A program made the position numbers and the translations under genes. Under the pieces are notes generated by a model. The model searched no databases, had not been told where the DNA came from, and saw nothing but the letters and a program-made list of their open reading frames with translations. Below, in pieces: positions 35,284-44,290 of a stretch of 51,991 nucleotides of DNA. Every line of letters begins with the position of its first letter. Position 1 is the first letter of the stretch. Source of the DNA: Cytobacillus sp. S13-E01 (GTDB lineage: Bacteria > Bacillota > Bacilli > Bacillales > Bacillaceae_L); the NCBI RefSeq assembly GCF_029193815.1, contig NZ_JARFVC010000028.1, positions 1-51,991 of the forward strand, written 5' to 3'.

Positions 35284-35342
35284 TGAAAATTATTATCATT
35301 GATAACAATTATCATTCTACTAACAATCTACCCATTAGTCAA
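35284..35342 (-). promoter_or_regulatory. SigA promoter with two Fur boxes upstream of the ferric transporter
   Basis: On the minus strand TTGACT (35337-35342), a 17-base spacer and TAGAAT (35314-35319) form a promoter. TGATAACAATTATCA (35300-35314) and TGAAAATTATTATCA (35284-35298; 14/15) match the Fur consensus TGATAATnATTATCA, touching and following the -10. Iron repression is inferred. Confidence 0.85.
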
Positions 35343-35443
35343 CAGAAAAATCAAAAGTTAGTAAACATTTTTTTGAAATTTTTTTAGGAAGTGTTCAACG
35401 GTTATATTTTTAACCAATCTAGAACAATATTTAAATTATATTT

Positions 35444-35893
35444 TCAAACATATCCGTTTTTTATTTTTTTCGCAATTTCGGGCATCAGATTGCCCTTTTG
35501 ATTACCGTTTTTTATTTTTTTCGCGATTTCGGGCATCAGATTGCCCTTTTGATTACCGTTTTTTATTTTTTTCGCAATTTCGGGCATCAGATTGCCCTTT
35601 TGATTACCGTTTGTTATTTTTTTCGCAATTTCGGGCATCAGATTGCCCTTTTGATTACCGTTTTTTATTTTTTTCGCGATTTCGGGCATCAGATTGCCCT
35701 TTTGATTACCGTTTTTTATTTTTTTCGCGATTTCGGGCATCAGATTGCCCTTTTGGTTACCGTTTTTTATTTTTTTCGCAATTTCGGGCATCAGATTGCC
35801 CTTTTGATTACCGTTTTTTATTTTTTTCGCGATTTCGGGCATCAGATTGCCCTTTTGGTTACCGTTTTCTATTTTTTTCGCAATTTCGGGCAT
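35444..35893 (-). CDS. ORF spanning the 51-bp array, possible repetitive protein
   Basis: 149 codons made of nearly identical 17-residue units (MPEIAKKIKNGNQKGNL), each beginning with its own Met codon and ending NGYV. AAAAGGGC lies before every ATG, a weak possible ribosome site. Two plus-strand frames are also open, because the unit length is a multiple of three. The two recurrent base changes among units are silent only in this frame, which slightly favours it. No promoter or known family was recognised. It may not be a gene. Confidence 0.25.
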   Translation of the reverse strand: MPEIAKKIENGNQKGNLMPEIAKKIKNGNQKGNLMPEIAKKIKNGNQKGNLMPEIAKKIKNGNQKGNLMPEIAKKIKNGNQKGNLMPEIAKKITNGNQKGNLMPEIAKKIKNGNQKGNLMPEIAKKIKNGNQKGNLMPEIAKKIKNGYV

Positions 35894-35930
35894 CAGATTG
35901 CCCTTTTGGTTACCGTTTTCTATTTTTTGC
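35457..35930. repeat. 51-bp tandem repeat array, nine units plus a partial
   Basis: Nine 51-base units (35457-35915) and a truncated tenth. Each unit has a T-rich tract (TTTTTTATTTTTTTCGC), then a small hairpin GGGCA-TCAGAT-TGCCC, then TTTTGATTACCG. Units differ at only four sites: A/G at unit position 18, A/G at 45, and one-off T to G and T to C near the start. It lies between the ferric transporter promoter and the MMPL gene. Near identity suggests recent expansion. Confidence 0.95.
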
Positions 35931-36057
35931 GGAGTTATATTTTTTCGATCCCCGACTCCATTTAGATATCACTGATCCCAAGGTATCTTATTCCAGGATT
36001 TTTGATCTAGTATGCTGTTTTAAGTCTAACAGGATCAACATATAACGTCTGATAGTA

Positions 36058-36286
36058 CAAGAAAAGCGCAGGTCGCCCGCCTATCGGCGCGTCGATTAAA
36101 ACCCCGCCACGTCCTGTGGCGAACATCGACATCAGCACATCCTGTGCATGTCAAGCATAAGCCAAGCCGGCTGGAATGTTGTTCTTTACCTTCCGGACGG
36201 ATTGGCTTATACCATAGAGTCGATGACGCCCGGAGCTAGAAACTAAAACTAGGTACAAACTTTTATGCTTTCTTATCTTTTTAAAA
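36058..36286 (+). repeat. Family B repeat, long copy with two modules and tail A
   Basis: Head AGAAAAGCGCAGGTCGCC, then a block with GCCACGTCCTGTGGC and GCACATCCTGTGC hairpins, then the AAGCATAAGCCAAGCCGGC ... GGATTGGCTTATACC hairpin, then GATGACGCCCGGAGCTAGAA and tail A. Confidence 0.85.
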
Positions 36287-36311
36287 GAAGGCACCCGGTA
36301 AATGGGAGCCT
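36282..36311 (-). terminator. Terminator of the MarR/MMPL operon
   Basis: AGGC-A-CCC pairs with GGG-A-GCCT around seven bases; on the minus strand TTCTTTT follows. Confidence 0.6.
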
Positions 36312-36329
36312 CCTCTTAACCGACACTAT

Positions 36330-39300
36330 TTAGTTATTTACTCTTTTAAATGGCCACCAGTTTGCTAGACCGAAACTCTTGACCATTACTGGAATAAATA
36401 ATGGCAAAATGACAAATGCATATAATAGTAAACCAATTAAAATAATAGAAGCAATCTGAAGTAAAGATAGCATTCCAGATGGCATCATCGCAGCAAATGT
36501 ACCACCTAGAATGATGACAGCTGAAATGATAACTGTTCCCATTTTTTTCATGGCCATTAGCATTGCATCTGCAACTGTTAGATCTTTGTATTCATTAAAG
36601 CGATCCATTAAGAAGATACTGTAATCCACTCCTAGGGCAACAAGGATAACAAAGGCAAAGAATGGAACAGCCCAGCTTATTCCTGTATATCCTAAGATGT
36701 TTACGAAAATCACTTCATTAATGGCGATTGACGTGTAATACGTTAAAATTAATGAACCAATAATATAGATTGGCATAATAATAGATCTAAAAAGGAAGAT
36801 TAATATAATCGAAATACCAACTAACATCAGTACAACCGTACGTGAAAAATCTTGCCCTGACATTGTATCTAAATCTGCATTCGTACTTGTAATACCACCA
36901 ACTGCAACGACTGCATTTTCTAACTTTGTATTTTTTGTTGCTCTAGTGACTGCTTCTTTTATTTCATCGACTTGATTAATTGCTTCATTTGAGTATGGAC
37001 TTGCTCCAAAAATAACATCCATGGTCATAACTTTACGGTCTTTTGACAGATAAACATCAAGTGCTTGCTTAAATTCATCACTCTCAAGAACCTCAACTGG
37101 TAAATAAAAACCATTCATATTACCTGTGCTTGATAACCCTGATAAATAATCTTGAGCAGAACCTAGACCTTCTGATACTTGGTTCAGTCCATCTGCACTT
37201 TGTTCAAGCCCTTCAGTTAGCTGACTTAATTGACCACCTAAATTACTGAATCCATTAAGTAGTTGTTTTTGTCCTTCATTAATCCCAGATAAGCCATTTG
37301 CAAGTTTTGGCATATTACTTACGATTTGACCTTGCCCGTTCGCTAATTGGTCTAAACCGGCTTGCTGTGCAGCAATACCTTGAATTAATTGTTCAAATCC
37401 TACCGTTAACTGGTCTTGGCCACCAATTGCTTTTTCAAAACCATCATTAGTACCGACCATCCCACCGTTAAGTTGAGTAAGACCAGAATTTAGCTCATTT
37501 ATCCCTTGTGAAAGAGCAGGTAACTGCTGTTGTAACGTATTCACTGTTCCTTTTATTAGTAGATATTGCTGGTCATCCGCTATACCTTGGTAGTTATTTT
37601 CTAAAAAGGCAAAGTTTTCTGCTGTAATTTGCGCTAGTGCATTTGATAATCCAGATAAACCAACACCTACTTCTTGATACTTTGTAGTAAGTGTTGATAG
37701 ATTACCTTGTACGTTTTTATAACCGCTTAAAAGCTCTTTGTATCCTGCTAGAAGTTCCTGGGCCCCTGCTTTCGTTTGCTCCAAGCCATTTCTCACTTCA
37801 ACTGATCCTGCAGAACCTTGACGTATTCCAGCTTCAATTTTAGCAAGGTTTGTTTGAAATTCAGCCAGCCCAGACTTAATATCATTTGTACCTGTAATCA
37901 AGTCATTAATTCCATCTGTTGCACTTAACAACTCAGGTTCTGACTTCGATAATTCACTTCCTGCTTCTTTTAACCCTTCACTAATTTGGGTTAATCCATC
38001 TTTCCCTTCGCCAAGTCCTTCTTCAAGTGTTTCAGCTTGATTAGATACAAAAAATTCTTCGATTGTCTCGCCCGTAGGTCTTGTTACAGATCGAACAGAA
38101 TCTACTAAGCTCACTTTCTCAAGTTCTTGACTAATTTTTTCTGCTAACCCAATGTAATCAACAGAATCCATTTCTTCATCGTTTTTTATAACAACCTGAG
38201 TGGGCATTGATTCACCGGGTCCAAAACTATCTGCAATTGCATTAAAAGCTTCGATAGAATTTACGTCGCCACTGATTTCTTCCAATGAGTCATACGATAA
38301 TTCACCATCATATGTTACCAAAAACGGCACACATACCGCGGCAACAACTAATAATGATAGTAATGGTCGTGATAATGAAAATCTCCCTGCAATCGTCCAA
38401 AGTCTACTATCCCCATGTTCAGCTTTACTTTTAGAAGGCCAAAATATTTTCTGTCCTAAAACTGCCATAAAGAAAGGTACAACAGTAAACAGCGCAACAA
38501 GAAGAATCGCAACCCCTACCGCTACCGCTGCTGCAGATTGGTATAGGATAAATTGTGAGAAACCAATGGCTGCAAAACCTATCATAACCGCTAAACCACT
38601 AAAGAACACGGTACGGCCAGCATTGCGGTAAGTTTCAACAATGGCTTCTGTTACACTTTCTCTTTGTGACAATTCCTCTTTAAATCTGCTAAGTAATAGA
38701 ATACAGTAATCCGTACCAATACCGAATAGTACAGCAACTAGGAAAATTTGTGTATACGTTGAGATAGGAAAATCTAATTTATCAACAAAAAACGATACAA
38801 TCGATTGTGACGCAAGATAGGAGAATCCTACTGTTACTAATGGTATTAATGGCGCAACAACTGATCTAAATACGAGTAGTAACACAGCTAGGATAAAGAT
38901 TACCGTAATACCCTCTGTTTTTTTCAAGCCTTCTTGTGAACTTGAAATTAAATCTTCACCTATTAACCATTCACTTGTATAATAGTGTTCAACTTTCACC
39001 TGGTCAATAGCTTGATATATTTCCTCTCTTAGTTCAGCTGGCTCACGGTCATTCCAACTTAATGTTACGGAAGCTAAGATCGACTTTCCGTCTTCTGATA
39101 CCAACTGACTTTTTAAATTTTCTTCATTAAAATGTGTAAGTATTTCGATAACACCAAGCTCAGCACTGTTTTCTTCTAGAGCTCGAATTGCTTTTTCAGC
39201 TTCATTTATTTCTGTTTCGGTAAGACCTTTTTCACTATGAAATACTAAGGCTACTTGAGTTTCATCCCCACCGCCTTCTTGTTTTTGAACATCATTCATA

Positions 39301-39458
39301 ATCTGTCCTGCTAAATTAGAAGAGTATCCTTCAGGGACTTCAATTTGGCCTTTTTCTCTAACAAGCTCCGCCATATTAGGAGCTGCCATAAATAACCCCA
39401 CAATGATGACAATCCACGCAATGAAGACAAACCATTTTTGTTTAATAATAAAATTCAC
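36330..39458 (-). CDS. MMPL/RND-type transporter (YdgH-like)
   Basis: A 1042-residue membrane protein with two blocks of about six helices (N-terminal part about 180-370, C-terminal part about 860-1030), each with an MMPL core (FGIGTDYCILLLSRFKEEL and VALGVDYSIFLMDRFNEY). The outer region between them contains a long helical stretch (about 485-790) with many L/I-x-x-G-L/Q repeats (GLEQTKAGAQELLAGYKELL), a predicted coiled coil like that of YhgE/Pip proteins. It starts 3 bases after the MarR gene. Members export lipids, drugs or surface molecules; the substrate here is unknown. Confidence 0.87.
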   Translation of the reverse strand: MNFIIKQKWFVFIAWIVIIVGLFMAAPNMAELVREKGQIEVPEGYSSNLAGQIMNDVQKQEGGGDETQVALVFHSEKGLTETEINEAEKAIRALEENSAELGVIEILTHFNEENLKSQLVSEDGKSILASVTLSWNDREPAELREEIYQAIDQVKVEHYYTSEWLIGEDLISSSQEGLKKTEGITVIFILAVLLLVFRSVVAPLIPLVTVGFSYLASQSIVSFFVDKLDFPISTYTQIFLVAVLFGIGTDYCILLLSRFKEELSQRESVTEAIVETYRNAGRTVFFSGLAVMIGFAAIGFSQFILYQSAAAVAVGVAILLVALFTVVPFFMAVLGQKIFWPSKSKAEHGDSRLWTIAGRFSLSRPLLSLLVVAAVCVPFLVTYDGELSYDSLEEISGDVNSIEAFNAIADSFGPGESMPTQVVIKNDEEMDSVDYIGLAEKISQELEKVSLVDSVRSVTRPTGETIEEFFVSNQAETLEEGLGEGKDGLTQISEGLKEAGSELSKSEPELLSATDGINDLITGTNDIKSGLAEFQTNLAKIEAGIRQGSAGSVEVRNGLEQTKAGAQELLAGYKELLSGYKNVQGNLSTLTTKYQEVGVGLSGLSNALAQITAENFAFLENNYQGIADDQQYLLIKGTVNTLQQQLPALSQGINELNSGLTQLNGGMVGTNDGFEKAIGGQDQLTVGFEQLIQGIAAQQAGLDQLANGQGQIVSNMPKLANGLSGINEGQKQLLNGFSNLGGQLSQLTEGLEQSADGLNQVSEGLGSAQDYLSGLSSTGNMNGFYLPVEVLESDEFKQALDVYLSKDRKVMTMDVIFGASPYSNEAINQVDEIKEAVTRATKNTKLENAVVAVGGITSTNADLDTMSGQDFSRTVVLMLVGISIILIFLFRSIIMPIYIIGSLILTYYTSIAINEVIFVNILGYTGISWAVPFFAFVILVALGVDYSIFLMDRFNEYKDLTVADAMLMAMKKMGTVIISAVIILGGTFAAMMPSGMLSLLQIASIILIGLLLYAFVILPLFIPVMVKSFGLANWWPFKRVNN

Positions 39459-39461
39459 TTT

Positions 39462-39923
39462 TTATTCCTCCGCCTTATCGTCTTTATTCTCTAGTAGCAC
39501 CTGATTAAGCTTTTCGAATGTTTCGATAAACTGCTGAATTTCCTTTGAATCAAATCTAGTTATTAACGATTCAACTAAATTGTGAACGCGTTGCTCTGTT
39601 TGTTTAAAAAGTTCATTTCCTTTATTCGTCAAGGTTAGATACACAACTCTACGATCATTTTCATCACGAGTTCTTTGAATTAATCCTTTTTCCCACATTC
39701 GATTGATGATTGCTGTAATTGCACTTTTCTTCACATCAAATACTTCAGCTAGTTCTGACGATGTGCACGTTCCCACTCTGTTCATATACCTTAATGTATA
39801 ATGTTGATCATTTGTGAGGTCACTGCCAATTTGCTCTTTGACAAGTGATTCCGCCTTTTTATTGACGGAAAAAGAAACCTCAATATACCTATCCACTAAG
39901 TCCTTAATGTTATTACTGGACAT
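39462..39923 (-). CDS. MarR family transcriptional regulator
   Basis: A 153-residue winged-helix regulator. The recognition part is TSSELAEVFDVKKSAITAIINRMWEKGLIQRTRDENDRRVVYLTLTNKG, with the conserved DxRxxxxxLT wing. It is the first gene of the operon with the MMPL transporter and probably represses it, releasing on ligand. An inverted repeat lies just downstream of its promoter. Similar to the B. subtilis ydgG-ydgH pair, as recalled. Confidence 0.92.
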   Translation of the reverse strand: MSSNNIKDLVDRYIEVSFSVNKKAESLVKEQIGSDLTNDQHYTLRYMNRVGTCTSSELAEVFDVKKSAITAIINRMWEKGLIQRTRDENDRRVVYLTLTNKGNELFKQTEQRVHNLVESLITRFDSKEIQQFIETFEKLNQVLLENKDDKAEE

Positions 39924-39961
39924 TTTTATATATTCACCTCATATTTTAGATTATTCTACGA

Positions 39962-40026
39962 TTAAACTGTTCAATTGTTTAACTATTAACATGTATAACT
40001 ATAATGTCGTTACCTATTGTTGTCAA
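39962..40026 (-). promoter_or_regulatory. Promoter and putative MarR operator
   Basis: On the minus strand TTGACA (40021-40026), a 17-base spacer and TATAGT (39998-40003). Downstream an inverted repeat TTAAAC-n9-GTTTAA (39962-39982) is placed for autorepression. Confidence 0.7.
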
Positions 40027-40109
40027 TAATTTTGTATTTTATAAAATTTCCTATTATTGCAAAAAAAATACGTTTGCAGGTGATCTTTATTAATAAAGGG
40101 ATTAACAAG

Positions 40110-40373
40110 TGGAAGAAGTAGAGAAACTAGATGAACAGAGGTGGAATGGAACACCTGGTATGATGATTGAAATACTTTCACCTGATCCGTTAACCTAGTT
40201 CGGTGGAAAAATATCAGCTGTACAAAAAAGCAGGCGTAAAAGAATACTGGATAATTAATAACAGAAGTTTACTTGTTAAATGGGTTACATTACGAGTTTT
40301 TGGGGTATTTACAAAAGAGGATACTATACAAGTTCGAACGTTACGCGGGTTATCCTTAAGTTGTAATTTTTGA
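40110..40373 (+). pseudogene. Uma2 family endonuclease remnant
   Basis: A decayed Uma2 (DUF820, PD-(D/E)XK-like) gene. One frame reads GTPGMMIEILSPDPLT then a stop at 40196; another continues KYQLYKKAGVKEYWIINNRS to a TGA at 40371. These correspond to the family's VEILSPST...KYxLYxxaGVxEYWIvdP segment. The 5' part is absent. A frame break and in-frame stop mean it cannot make the protein. Confidence 0.7.
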
Positions 40374-40383
40374 AATAGCATGG

Positions 40384-40420
40384 ATAAGGACTCGCCATTT
40401 CGGCAAGTCCTCTTTTTTTT
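40384..40420 (+). terminator. Hairpin terminator between the Uma2 remnant and uppP
   Basis: AGGACT-GCC pairs with GGC-AGTCCT, followed by nine T on the plus strand. For the minus-strand uppP gene the T-run is weak, so it may act mainly in the plus direction. Confidence 0.65.
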
Positions 40421-41250
40421 TAAAAGTAAACAACATAAATAATTCCCGCCAAAACAATACGATAAATTGCAAACGGAACTAGCTTAACTTTATTAATAAG
40501 CTTTAAGAAGAAGCGAATCGAGATTAATGCGAATACAAAGGCACTAATAAAGCCGGCGATAAAAAATGGCAACGCATCGATTGAAAAGTATTCTAAATTT
40601 TTCAGGAATGAAATACCACTTGCACCAGCCATAATCGGAACGGCCATAATAAATGTGAAATCGGCTGCTGCACGATGACTCAATCCGACCAACACTCCAC
40701 CAGAAATGGTTGCACCTGACCTTGAAAACCCTGGCCACAAGGATAAACATTGAATGAAACCGATAGTTAAAGCTTGTTTATAGGTAATTTGGTCAACAGT
40801 TTGAACCATTGGTTTCCTGCTAGTCACTATATCAGCAATAATCATTAAAATTGCGCCAATGACTAAACCGATTAAAACCGTAGCTGTTGTAAATAGATAT
40901 TCATCAATTATATCTTCAAAAAGCAGCCCTAATACGCCTGCCGGAATTAACCCAACTATGACATGTGTCAACTTAAGGTCGCCTTGACCGTTTTGAGCTG
41001 CTTTTCCACGGCGACCCAATCCTAGTAAATCAATAAAGCGATCTTTAAAGACAACAACAACCGCTAAAATAGAACCCAGCTGAATCACAACTTTAAACGT
41101 ATTTGCGACATATTTTGTCAAAAATTGTTCCGATTGAAGCCACATATCATCAACAATGATCATATGTCCGGTTGAAGATACAGGAGCAAATTCTGTTAAC
41201 CCTTCTACTATTCCTAGTATAATTACTTTTAATAGTTCATTAAAATCCAT
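40420..41250 (-). CDS. uppP: Undecaprenyl-diphosphatase
   Basis: A 276-residue polytopic enzyme (BacA family) that dephosphorylates undecaprenyl pyrophosphate to recycle the wall lipid carrier; linked to bacitracin tolerance. Motifs: EGLTEFAPVSSTGHM (16-30) and PGFSRSGATISGG (173-185), with the catalytic Glu, His and Arg in these. AAGGAG precedes the ATG. It lies 81 bases after the reductase gene and may be read from the same promoter. Confidence 0.95.
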   Translation of the reverse strand: MDFNELLKVIILGIVEGLTEFAPVSSTGHMIIVDDMWLQSEQFLTKYVANTFKVVIQLGSILAVVVVFKDRFIDLLGLGRRGKAAQNGQGDLKLTHVIVGLIPAGVLGLLFEDIIDEYLFTTATVLIGLVIGAILMIIADIVTSRKPMVQTVDQITYKQALTIGFIQCLSLWPGFSRSGATISGGVLVGLSHRAAADFTFIMAVPIMAGASGISFLKNLEYFSIDALPFFIAGFISAFVFALISIRFFLKLINKVKLVPFAIYRIVLAGIIYVVYF

Positions 41251-41331
41251 CGATTTAAACTCCTTGACCCATATTTCTCTTTTTCATGCTATATGATGGG
41301 AGGTTAACAGTCCCATTTCAATAAAAAACGG

Positions 41332-41985
41332 TTACGATTCAACTGTCGAAATTTTGCTGTCTACTGCTTCTTTAATATTATCTAAGCCTATGCGGTTAAT
41401 GAATTTCCAAAATGCTTCTCTCTTTTTTCCATTATTCTTATAAAATTCAAGTATCTGTTCTACTGTAGTATATAACCCTTCTGGAGTTAGTCCTTCTTTA
41501 AAAATAAAAGCGGTTCTAGCATTTTCTCCATTAGCTTTGCCGCCAACATATAAGTCAAAATGATCTTTTCTTTTTATGACTCCAATATCATTTACTAAAG
41601 GTTCCCCACAAGCATTTGGACAGCCCGTGTAAGCCGGTTTAAGTGGCCAAGGCACTTCTATACCCGCAATTCGCTTATTCAACTCAATTGCGACTGGCAT
41701 TCCCTCTTCTTCTGCTCCCTTACAAAAGCCGCAAGTACGCAGACTCTTTACATAAGCACCTACAGGATAGACAGACAACCCTACTTTTTTAAGTTCCAAG
41801 ATGACATCATCTTTTTGACTCTCTACTACATCAATATAGAGTTGCTGAAAAGTTGTTAGCTCAATTTCACTGTCTTCTTTTATATATTTTGCAAGAGCAA
41901 TTAGTTGCTTTGCCGTTAACTTTGCACCAAATCCTATACCACCGTTTACTGCCAGCTTTATTGTTTTTACTTCTTGATTCGCCAT
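41332..41985 (-). CDS. Small siroheme/[4Fe-4S] nitrite/sulfite reductase-like protein
   Basis: A 217-residue protein equal to half of a normal nitrite/sulfite reductase. The N-terminal ferredoxin-like part (KLAVNGGIGFGAKLTAKQLIALAKY, TTFQQLYID) is followed by the cluster region: RTCGFCKGAEEEG and YTGCPNACGEPLVNDIG. The first pair is C-x2-C, not the C-x5-C of full enzymes; the second is the usual C-x3-C. Small proteins of this type are common in bacilli and called nitrite reductase, but the reaction is unproven. It starts 21 bases after a histidine kinase, the third gene of that operon. Confidence 0.75.
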   Translation of the reverse strand: MANQEVKTIKLAVNGGIGFGAKLTAKQLIALAKYIKEDSEIELTTFQQLYIDVVESQKDDVILELKKVGLSVYPVGAYVKSLRTCGFCKGAEEEGMPVAIELNKRIAGIEVPWPLKPAYTGCPNACGEPLVNDIGVIKRKDHFDLYVGGKANGENARTAFIFKEGLTPEGLYTTVEQILEFYKNNGKKREAFWKFINRIGLDNIKEAVDSKISTVES

Positions 41986-42006
41986 AATAAATTCCCCCTT
42001 AAAAAT

Positions 42007-43383
42007 TCAACTACCATCAAGTTCTATTGTCATCTTAGTACCTTTTCCAAGTTCACTACTAACATTAATGGAACCGCCATGTGCTTCAATAATTTCTTTC
42101 ACAATTGATAGACCTAAACCGGAGCCACCACTTACTCGTGATCTCGATTTCTCGACTCGATAAAAACGGTTAAAGATTAGTGGAATATCAGCTTCAGGCA
42201 TTCCTATTCCTTCATCAATGATAGAGAGTATTATTTTATTTTTTTCTTTAAGGTGGCCGACCACTAATTTTACAGCACTATCATTATTTGAATATTTTAA
42301 TGCATTGTCTAATAGGTTAACAATTACTTGTTCAAACCTTGATTGATCAATCTTAACATATATGCCATCTGGACAGGAATGCTTTAATTGAATTTTCTTT
42401 TTTTTAAATGCAGGTCTCATTTTCTCAACGATATTAGTTGTAAAAGCACACATATTCACTTTTTCCTTATGAATAATAAAAGTATGTTGATCTACTTTTG
42501 CTAATTCGAATAAATCTTTAACTAAACCTGATATATGTTCAGACTCTTCATAAATAATATTTAAATATTTATTTCTTTCTACATCATTAATTCCCTGACG
42601 CCTTGCAACGTCAGCATATCCTAATACATAGGTAAGTGGCGTTCTAAGTTCATGTGATATGCTTGCTAAAAACTCGTTTCGTTCTTTTTTTAGGGAACTT
42701 AAATCATTTGCAAGTGTTTGTATACTTCTAGCAAGCTCACCTAACTCATCGTTTCCTTGATGATCAAGTGAAACGGAAAAGTCCCCTTTACTTAGTTTTT
42801 CGGTTGCTTTTTTCATTCGTATTAAAGGAATAGTAATAACCTTTGACAGTATAACGACAGCGGCTATGGTGAAAATAATGGCAATCCCACCAATTAAGAC
42901 AAAATGACGCTTTAACTTTGAAATCATTTGTTGAATTGATTCGGTATTTTTAAACATATATACATGACCAACTAATTTGTCTTCAAAAATGATTGGACTT
43001 ACTGTGGCTATATATGATTCTGTTTCCCACCGGCTTTCGACAATCATGCCTTCAAATGGTACAGAGCTTCTCTCATTTTTCATGAGACTTTTCATACCGG
43101 CTGTTAACTTATTCGATTTGTCTACTACTTCACCATCATGCGTCATAATCACTACATCTGTATCTGCTTCTGATTCCATTAATGCTACATGTTTAATCGT
43201 AGCTTTATCATAGTTTTTTTCAAGTACATTTCGATGACTATTTCCTCTGGCTTTAAGCTCTGAAAGTTCTTCCTCAATTCGGGAATTTACTAATCCACTG
43301 TATAAAAAATAAAATAGCGGCATTTCAATTATTAGAATAAATGTAAAAACCAAAAGTCCAAGTTTAATTGATAGTTTATTCAT
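42007..43383 (-). CDS. Membrane sensor histidine kinase
   Basis: A 458-residue kinase: membrane helix (about 7-29), outer sensor domain (about 30-158), second helix (161-181), HAMP (about 182-233), HisKA with phospho-accepting H244 in SISHELRTPL, then HATPase with N-box NLLDNALKYS, G1 DEGIGMP and G2 GGSGLGLSIV. It pairs with the OmpR-type regulator 21 bases upstream and is followed by the siroheme-type reductase. The signal is unknown. Confidence 0.93.
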   Translation of the reverse strand: MNKLSIKLGLLVFTFILIIEMPLFYFLYSGLVNSRIEEELSELKARGNSHRNVLEKNYDKATIKHVALMESEADTDVVIMTHDGEVVDKSNKLTAGMKSLMKNERSSVPFEGMIVESRWETESYIATVSPIIFEDKLVGHVYMFKNTESIQQMISKLKRHFVLIGGIAIIFTIAAVVILSKVITIPLIRMKKATEKLSKGDFSVSLDHQGNDELGELARSIQTLANDLSSLKKERNEFLASISHELRTPLTYVLGYADVARRQGINDVERNKYLNIIYEESEHISGLVKDLFELAKVDQHTFIIHKEKVNMCAFTTNIVEKMRPAFKKKKIQLKHSCPDGIYVKIDQSRFEQVIVNLLDNALKYSNNDSAVKLVVGHLKEKNKIILSIIDEGIGMPEADIPLIFNRFYRVEKSRSRVSGGSGLGLSIVKEIIEAHGGSINVSSELGKGTKMTIELDGS

Positions 43384-43404
43384 TTATTTCCCCTCAATTT
43401 AATG

Positions 43405-44070
43405 CTACTCCCATTTGTATCCTACTCCCCAAACAGTTTTCAAATGGTCCTCAACTTGGAAACCAGATTTTCTCAATTTATCCCTTATATTTCTTACATG
43501 TGAATCCACTGTCCGGTCTTCAATTGTTGTTTCATATCCCCAGATAGATTCTACTAATTTCTCTCGGCTAAAAACGATATTTTTGTTTTTCATTAATAAA
43601 CCAACCATATCAAACTCTTTTGGAGTAATAATGATATTTTCATTATTATAAGAAAGCGTATGGTTGCTTTCGTCCCATATTAGTCCATAGCTTTCTAATT
43701 TGCTTGTATGATTGGTTCTTCTTAAAACAGCTTGTATCCGCGCAATTAGAACACTTTCATCAAAAGGCTTCGTGATATAATCATCTGCTCCAATAGTTAA
43801 TCCACGTACCATATCCGTACTTGCACCTCTTGCTGTAAGCATTATAATTGGTACGTCAGAAAACTTTCTTATTAATTCAGCTGTTTCCCAACCATTAAGC
43901 GTAGGCATCATCACATCTAATAAGATTAAATCGACCTTATTCTCTTCAAGATAGCTAATTCCTTCTTCTCCAGAATTAGCTTTAATACATTTGTAATCAT
44001 GATGCTCCAGATACAAAGTTAATAAGTCTAACATCCTTTGTTCGTCATCTATTAATAAAATTTTTGTCAT
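43405..44070 (-). CDS. OmpR-family response regulator
   Basis: A 221-residue regulator: receiver domain with D8/D9, phosphorylated D52 (LLDVMMP) and the conserved T and K (MLTARG, ITKPFDE), then a winged-helix DNA-binding domain (about 125-221; ITPKEFDMVGLLMKN, RTVDSHVRNIRDKLRKSG, VWGVGYKWE). First gene of the operon regulator-kinase-reductase. I could not match it to a particular B. subtilis system. Confidence 0.94.
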   Translation of the reverse strand: MTKILLIDDEQRMLDLLTLYLEHHDYKCIKANSGEEGISYLEENKVDLILLDVMMPTLNGWETAELIRKFSDVPIIMLTARGASTDMVRGLTIGADDYITKPFDESVLIARIQAVLRRTNHTSKLESYGLIWDESNHTLSYNNENIIITPKEFDMVGLLMKNKNIVFSREKLVESIWGYETTIEDRTVDSHVRNIRDKLRKSGFQVEDHLKTVWGVGYKWE

Positions 44071-44290
44071 TTAAGCTTCGCTTCCCTTTAAAAAAACTTA
44101 CACCTCTATACTCTCATTTTCACCTTGCAAATATTATCTCAATGATCCATAATAACTACGCATGGATTTGTAGAACCTATGGTACTAATATTAATACATA
44201 ATTAAAGAAATAACAGTAAGTAATCACGCTGCACATATCAATTTACGGCAGACAGGCAAATTGCTTTACTTTGAAAAGTTGAATAATCCC

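Noticed and set aside
35457-35930. CRISPR array
   Set aside because: Units are contiguous 51-base copies with no unique spacers, and no cas genes are nearby.
35498-36045. Two long plus-strand frames through the tandem array
   Set aside because: Open only because the unit is 51 bases with few stops; no start site, and recurrent variants change their residues.
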